A stretch of DNA of 64,000 nt from Calycina herbarum (lineage: Eukaryota > Ascomycota > Leotiomycetes > Helotiales > Pezizellaceae): contig LLEY01000144.1 of assembly GCA_001414485.1 (NCBI GenBank), positions 101,590-165,589 on the forward strand. Reading direction: 5' to 3'. A model generated the notes under the pieces. The model had not been told where the DNA came from. It did no database searches and saw only the letters and a list, made by a program, of their open reading frames with translations. This document shows, in pieces, positions 58,609 through 64,000 of this stretch (positions are counted from its first letter, which is position 1; each line of letters begins with the position of its first letter). The position numbers were made by a program, and so were the translations under genes.

Positions 58609-59976
58609 TTAAGCCCTCACGCTTTTCCGTCGACCGAGGCCTAAGATACTTTTCCCCTTCGCGGGACTAGCACCTTTCTGCGGCGGCGAACGGATGACAT
58701 TCTTCATTATATCCTGATATCTCAATGGTCCCTCGTGGGGAGTCTGAGGCGTCGAGGGCATAGGAGGCATAGTCGATTCCGGTACTGAAGCTTGTGTAGG
58801 GAAAGCGAGGGACTTTCTTCGTTGGCGGGCGGGAGAGGGATCGGGTATTTGTTGGGCAGGTGTTGCGGTTGTGGAGAGGTTGAGCATCGAGGAGTTGCGG
58901 CTTGTGAAGGAGTTTAGTTTTTGGAGGGAGGGTTTGCGTGCGCGGTGGAGGGAGCGGCTTAGGCCTTTTTTGAAGGCTGCTGCTGCCATGCTCGTAGGGG
59001 TTTTTGGGGTTTCTGGGCGGTCGTTTTCTTGGGATGGGAGTGCGGGTGAGGATTGTGCGGATGGGAAGGGGTCTGTTGAGAGGAAGGCGTGGGAGGAGGT
59101 TTTGTGGAGGGAGTGTGTTACTAGAGAGGCGAGGTTGGCCATTCTCGTGGATTTTCGGTTGGAGGACTTCATTGAAGGTGCTGCGCTGGAGGAGTTTGTA
59201 GAGGTTTGTGTGAGGGAGGCGATTGAGGAGACAGACATTCTGCGAATGGAGCTGGTGTGTAATTTCAATGGCGACGGCCGACGAGGTGCTGGTCTCGAAG
59301 GGGAACCGGATCTAGTTTGTGTGGAGTTTGCTCCGATTATAGAGGAAGGTCTCGATCGCATGTGTGATTCGAAGGCAGAGGAGGCAGGTCGAGGAGGTGT
59401 GCAAGGCGAGGTATTCGTACTAGGTGAGATGTCGATAATCATGGGTTTGACCATGATAAAAGAGACAGCTCTCGCTGTGACCTCTTGTGACTTCCTACTC
59501 GATCCCCTCGACGCTGGCACCTTCAACTCTGCTTCCAATTCCTCTCCCTCCAAAGGTTCAAAGTCGACGAGGGAATCCGAATCCTCATAGTCCGACAGCG
59601 AGGCATCTTCCTCACTCGACAGGTATAACTCGTGAGGATCCTTCTCTTCGACCATTGGCACTTCCTCCATATCCTTTACTCTGGAACCGTCCAAATTCTG
59701 CAACTCCAACATGACATCCTTCAACATTGTTGACGCTCTCTTTTCACTTCTGGCAGGAAGTGCGGGCGCTCGGACAACCTTCTTCGGCCTGGCACGGTGT
59801 AGAATGGAACCTTCCATGTCGCTGTCTACACATTCGTCGTTCTTGTATTCCTCGAAGCCTTCGTAACCACTGTCCTTGGAACGGGATCGTGGTACATGCA
59901 ACGAGGCATCGCTGGCGTTCATATTCATAGCCATCTCTCTTTCTCTCATCTGGTGTAATTTCGCCATCAGGGGCAT
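58609..59976 (-). CDS. Conserved-looking serine-rich, probably disordered protein
   Basis: This single-exon gene encodes 455 residues. The N-terminal 170 residues are acidic and charged, with KDSGYEGFEEYKNDE, a helix EKRASTMLKDVMLELQNL and acidic LSSEEDASLSDYEDSDSL. The rest is Ser/Pro/Arg-rich with many SP and RRxS-type sites (RRPSPLK, RRMSVSS, RKSLAFP), suggesting a kinase-regulated protein. A short conserved-looking C-terminus reads LRYQDIMKNVIRSPPQK and ILGLGRRKSVRA. No enzymatic domain or signal peptide is visible. The internal Met at residue 4 or 14 could also be the start. I do not recognise a named family. Confidence 0.6.
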   Translation of the reverse strand: MPLMAKLHQMREREMAMNMNASDASLHVPRSRSKDSGYEGFEEYKNDECVDSDMEGSILHRARPKKVVRAPALPARSEKRASTMLKDVMLELQNLDGSRVKDMEEVPMVEEKDPHELYLSSEEDASLSDYEDSDSLVDFEPLEGEELEAELKVPASRGSSRKSQEVTARAVSFIMVKPMIIDISPSTNTSPCTPPRPASSAFESHMRSRPSSIIGANSTQTRSGSPSRPAPRRPSPLKLHTSSIRRMSVSSIASLTQTSTNSSSAAPSMKSSNRKSTRMANLASLVTHSLHKTSSHAFLSTDPFPSAQSSPALPSQENDRPETPKTPTSMAAAAFKKGLSRSLHRARKPSLQKLNSFTSRNSSMLNLSTTATPAQQIPDPSPARQRRKSLAFPTQASVPESTMPPMPSTPQTPHEGPLRYQDIMKNVIRSPPQKGASPAKGKSILGLGRRKSVRA

Positions 59977-60826
59977 GACTGCGTTCTCGTACTATATGTG
60001 GGTGATTCGAATAAAGTAGATTCTGGTTGCGCACTGGAGCGGCGGGGATTTTTCCTAAAGAGACCCTGATAAACGGGTCTGGAATGCTACTTGTACTTTC
60101 CCAGCCACGTGGAGAGCGAATTGGCCGTGGTAGATTTTTCCGGTCGAGCGTGGGATAAATATTTTGTGAATGAATTTCTTTTTTTCCCTTTTGACTCCAA
60201 ATGCGAGAGGATGGGGCCCGGGTAATATATCTGTCGTTGCTGGTGGCTGCTGCTGTTCTGGGGTGGGCTCGGAGTGGAGAGGGGTAGGATTTAGGATTGG
60301 GAGCTTGGGTGGTGGTTGACAGGCACGGGTAGAAATGTGCAGGAGGTGTTGGGTTGTTTCACCTTGACACTCCGACGTTCTTTGGGAGCTTAACGAAACC
60401 CGGATGCACAATCGTCTTGCAGAAAGCGGTCAAAGGAGGCAAACCTTCAATGCGGGAGATGTTTTGGAAAGGAAGAAAGACCGAAGTAGTGGAAGTGTAG
60501 AGAGGAGGGTGCTGAGGGTTTATGTGGTTGAAGGGTCTCAGGGTCTCTTTCAGGTATCAGGGCAGAGCAGACGGGTGTTGGTCATAAGTCCCTGGCTGTA
60601 CAGTACTGTACTGTACCTAGAGGGAGGAATCAGGATGTAAAGTATGTAAGGTTGGCGGCAGGGTTCTTAATTTTGGTGGTGGAGGTTAGGCTGTAGGCCG
60701 GTCTCAGGAGGATTTGAAGGATGTGAGGGAGTCAGTTGATGGCGGGTGAGGTCGTGGTCGTGGTAGGCGCAGACTAACCTAATTTCGTCCAGCGCGAGCG
60801 GGAAAAGAGAGTAGCTTTGGAGGTGG

Positions 60827-60874
60827 GATGAGTAGGTAGATGAGTAGGTAGATGAGTAGGTAGATGAGTAGGTA
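60827..60874. repeat. Perfect 12-bp tandem repeat, 4 copies
   Basis: The unit GATGAGTAGGTA is repeated four times, followed by a partial fifth copy to about 60890. Confidence 0.9.
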
Positions 60875-61380
60875 GATGAGTAGATGAGAATCCTGTTTGT
60901 AGGAGCAGCTTAATCTCTAGTTTACTGTACGGTTCTAGCATCATCACCCCCACCAACCCCGATCATCATGAACCTTGGTCCTGAGTCGTAAGTCTTCGTC
61001 GTAGTCCTGTCCTGTATCTTGCATCGTGGGCATGACGATGGTCGCGTTCCTGTTCAAGCATGTCATTGCCCTGCTTTTTTCCTGCTGCTTCTGCGTCTGC
61101 TTCTGCGTGTCCTCGCTGGTCCTGCTTGCTGCGAGTCTTGCTTTTCTGCCAGCTTGTTGGCCTAGCATGATGATGGAGATGCATGGCATGGCATGGCATG
61201 GCGAAGTCTCCCCACCAGGTCTAGCTTCTGTGAGGTTAGGTGTAGGTACCTGATTAAATACACCAACCATAGCCCGCAGCGGCAACGCCAGCTCAAGGTT
61301 GCCACTCTTGACAGGTTCATCGCGCAAACCGTAGCGGCATTGCCAACCGGACGATTGTCATGATGCTGAGCCTTTTGGCG

Positions 61381-61416
61381 GGCTGTAAAGGCTGTAAAGG
61401 CTGTAAAGGCTGTAAA
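61381..61416. repeat. Perfect 9-bp tandem repeat, 4 copies
   Basis: The unit GGCTGTAAA is repeated four times. A separate GCATG pentamer repeat lies 180 bp upstream at 61181-61202. Confidence 0.9.
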
Positions 61417-63014
61417 AACTGTCAGAAGCTCACTTGTCAAAAGTAGTCTAAATGATGAGAGAAACTGGTGATTGGCCTCCTCCGAACCAACTTACCGACG
61501 CACAGAACACTCTTCGAACCTCGCTCTCCCGATGAACGGCCCTTAGCAGGATTTCCATCAAGCCTGGCACCTTGAAGCTCCATCGACCCCGCGCACGTTC
61601 AACGCCACCAAAAAACTATTCCTGGCATATCCGCCGTGAACTGACATCAGCGCTTCATTGGCCACTTCACAACAGCCTGAGACGGCGTTCAACGCCCAGG
61701 CTGAACGGCAGAAAAGAGCACCGGCCGCTTCGCCGAATGAGAGGTGTCGCCCAGCTGTGTTTGGGATAGATGGGACGAAGACTAAACAATCTATGAACCC
61801 ATCAACCCAAGCAAGCACACCGCGACCATCTTCTCACCGGGGATTGGGTGGTGGGAAGAGAGATGCCCACTCCAAATGATTCCATCCAACCAAAGAATTG
61901 AGGAGTTGATTGTGGTGATTGAGGCATGATGGCGTGGCAAACCATCCGCCAGGTTCAATTGGAAGCGAGGATCTGCTGATCGCCATCTCTCGCTGGCTCC
62001 ATTGCGAATTCCACAGGGAAGGAGCATGAACCTCGCCAAGCGAATAAATTCGGGATGATATGGGATATTTGATGGATGAGAGATATTCAGGGGAAAGGTG
62101 TGTATTGAGAAGGGAGGAGAAGAGAGTCAAGGCATGTAAGAAATCCCTCGCATCCATCATGACGTTCACTTTGGATCCTAAAGTCCGGTATCACTGGTAT
62201 CACTTGATAATTTCTGTACGAGTATTACATTTCTACAAGTCTGTTCTTCGTATCACCAAATTGAACTGACACCTGGACATAACGTTGTAAGTCTTACCCT
62301 AATTCCGGCCTGCACGGGATGAAGAAAATCTCTCCCAATCTAATAAACTCGAATTATCAATCTACATGACAAAATGATGCCAACACCAACACGCTACTGT
62401 AAAGAATAAAGCTGCACCTCCGCTTCTAGCGGCCTCAACCGCCAGCTAGTGCCCAGCCAGGTCATATGGAAATCTATGCACATCCCATCAAACATAAAGC
62501 TGGATAGCGCCATTCCATGCATATCTCAGCCGCCCAATGGACCTCCACACACCATCACGGCGACATCGCACTCGTACATTCCGAGAATCGAATTCGCATC
62601 TTCATCCGTTCTCGACAACCAACCAACTCAGTCCCATCCTCACCCTCTCAAACCCCTCTTCTTTTCCCTCTCCCTTTTCACAAAAAGAATACGGAAACGG
62701 TATTCTCAACACTCCATCCCAACCGGGCGCTCAGAAACAAAAAATGGAGCCTCGTTATTCCCAACACGGGCGAGTCAAACCCACTCTCCTCCCTGCAACC
62801 CATCCATCGGGCCCAAAAGAGCGAAAGGGGAATACCAAAAGGGGACCAAACGTGCCTCACCATCTCATCCCGACTTCAGAAAGAAAGAAGAAACACGGTA
62901 CGCCAGGCCGAAAAATCCGTGCGACAGTAACCTTACAGCAGTAGCCTCGGCGCTCAGTCATCACCCTGAAACCAGTCTACAGAGGGTGAAAAGATGACAC
63001 ACAGACCAAACCCT

Positions 63015-63066
63015 TTGATCGAAAACAGATATCGATTGAAAACATATCGATTGAAAACATATCGAC
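63015..63066. repeat. 15-bp tandem repeat
   Basis: The unit ATATCGATTGAAAAC occurs about three times with slight divergence at the first copy. Confidence 0.75.
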
Positions 63067-64000
63067 TCCGTATCGCGGGATACAAAGGGGATGTGCGAAC
63101 CGTTTTGATTCCCCGTGCGTATAGTACACGAGGGAGGTATGTAACCCCATGAAGCTTGGGATAAACGTCCTGCAACGGTTTGTGAAACTTTTCTATGTCG
63201 GTCTTCTTCTTATTTCTGCATCTCTGATCACAACCTCCCCTCCTACTACTACGTGTTCCTCATTCTCGAGGTTCATTCCCTTCCCCCCTCTCTTTCTTAG
63301 TAACGAAGGAACCTCTCCCTCCATCGAGTCCATCCCAAAAAAATTGGAGTTTAATCAGCAAAATCCTCTTTCGTTCCTTCCTTCAAACCACCAACCGTTC
63401 AAATGATCGTGAACTTCTCTCACCGCTTTTATGTTTGAAGTTTTCCCTTTTTTACGGAATAGGAAGGTGGGTTGTACCACGGAGGACTTCTCCTGCGCGT
63501 CGGTGGATGGGTACGTACTCCACCCACACACACCAAAGAATCGTTCACGATGCCTTCCCTTTCATTCGAGGGATTTCATTGGGATGCAAAAGTTTTAAGG
63601 AATGCATTGGAGGGGGATATCTCTGGGTAAAATGGTTGCATATGTATATGTATGCGAGATATCACAAGATTTTTCCTCTGCCAAGAAGTTTGTACACAGA
63701 GAGAGCGTCACGCTGAAGAATGACGAATATCTTTCGTTATCTGATCTGCTTCGTGTGTGGGTATGCGCTGTTGAAAACGTGGGTTTTGCAAGTGGATTAC
63801 TCGGTTTGATCTACACGTACCGATCTTTGAAGAAGAAAAAAAAGGAGTAACTTCAAGCGAGTTCATCCGATGAGGTTCAGGTCGTGATATCGATCTGGTT
63901 CGATCCATTTTTGAGCCTCATATGTTGATACCCCACTGCATTGCCCACTTTTGAGTATATAAATTATAATTCTTTTTTTTTTTTTTGGGGGGGGGGGGGG

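Larger units (their letters stand above)
59977..64000. other. Gene-free right end of the window
   Basis: The first 450 bp are the promoter/leader of the minus-strand gene at 59976. Beyond that I see no supported gene. Present are several short tandem repeats (60827, 61181, 61381, 63015), a GTACAGTACTGTAC palindrome near 60599, and a C/A-rich tract at 62440-62940 that leaves all three plus frames open for chance reasons. The window ends in 14 T followed by 14 G (63973-64000). Confidence 0.5.

Noticed and set aside
62449..62997. 182-codon open frame with two other overlapping long open frames on the same strand
   Set aside because: All three plus frames are open because the sequence is C/A-rich and poor in stop triplets; no domain, no codon pattern and no splice structure.
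1..64000. tRNA, rRNA or CRISPR features
   Set aside because: I looked for T-loop-like GGTTCRA sequences and regularly spaced repeats; the GGTTCGA-like hits (for example near 50428) lack acceptor and anticodon stems, and no direct repeat-spacer array exists. Without a covariance search a tRNA could still be missed.

Overview
This window is nuclear DNA of a filamentous ascomycete. Nearly every gene carries short introns of about 40-100 bp with GTAAGT-type donors and CTAAC-type branch sites. The proteins are typical of Pezizomycotina: VPS10, VPS54, a Zn2Cys6 regulator, a Crh-type GH16 enzyme, a CCG-6-like wall protein and an ankyrin NLR. The transposon relics look degraded by C-to-T mutation (RIP-like). 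Placement in Leotiomycetes (Helotiales) is my inference from overall protein resemblance and was not tested.

Layout. 1-1512: RS-rich N-terminal part of a larger protein, cut by the left edge. 3894-7396: VPS54 of the GARP tether. 8551-10860: a decaying gene with a fungal helical N-terminal domain, a coiled coil and a ubiquitin-like domain. 13203-14178: GPI-type wall protein on the minus strand. 20878-21405: secreted small protein. 23650-25208: membrane-anchored GH16/Crh. 25511-26281: CutC-like protein. 26776-28306: a Tc1/mariner copy nested inside an older element. 29243-31557: two unknown genes. 31757-33675: two small non-autonomous elements with perfect 8-bp target duplications (hAT type). 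34425-36659: Zn2Cys6 regulator. 37370-38565: fatty-acid elongase. 39648-44278: VPS10. 45310-46077: a broken Cys-rich/SR-rich gene. 46824-47081: a possible tiny gene divergent from 47662-50000, ATP1. 51488-55447: a fungal NLR-like gene with an N-terminal RelA/SpoT domain, NACHT and ankyrin repeats. 56136-56766: another inverted-repeat element. 58609-59976: serine-rich conserved protein. The last 4 kb hold only repeats.

Biology. The housekeeping content covers Golgi-endosome traffic (VPS54, VPS10), mitochondrial ATP synthesis (ATP1), lipid elongation and wall assembly. These genes are separated by transposon-scarred, gene-poor stretches. The most interesting locus is 51488-55447. It joins a domain that looks like an intact (p)ppGpp-synthetase fold to a NACHT switch and near-identical ankyrin repeats, which is the architecture expected of a fungal immune or non-self receptor with a nucleotide-modifying effector. 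It also has a one-base frame break on an A8 run, at the start of the ankyrin part.

All gene models were spliced by eye from the sequence. Every model called intact keeps its reading frame through all proposed introns.
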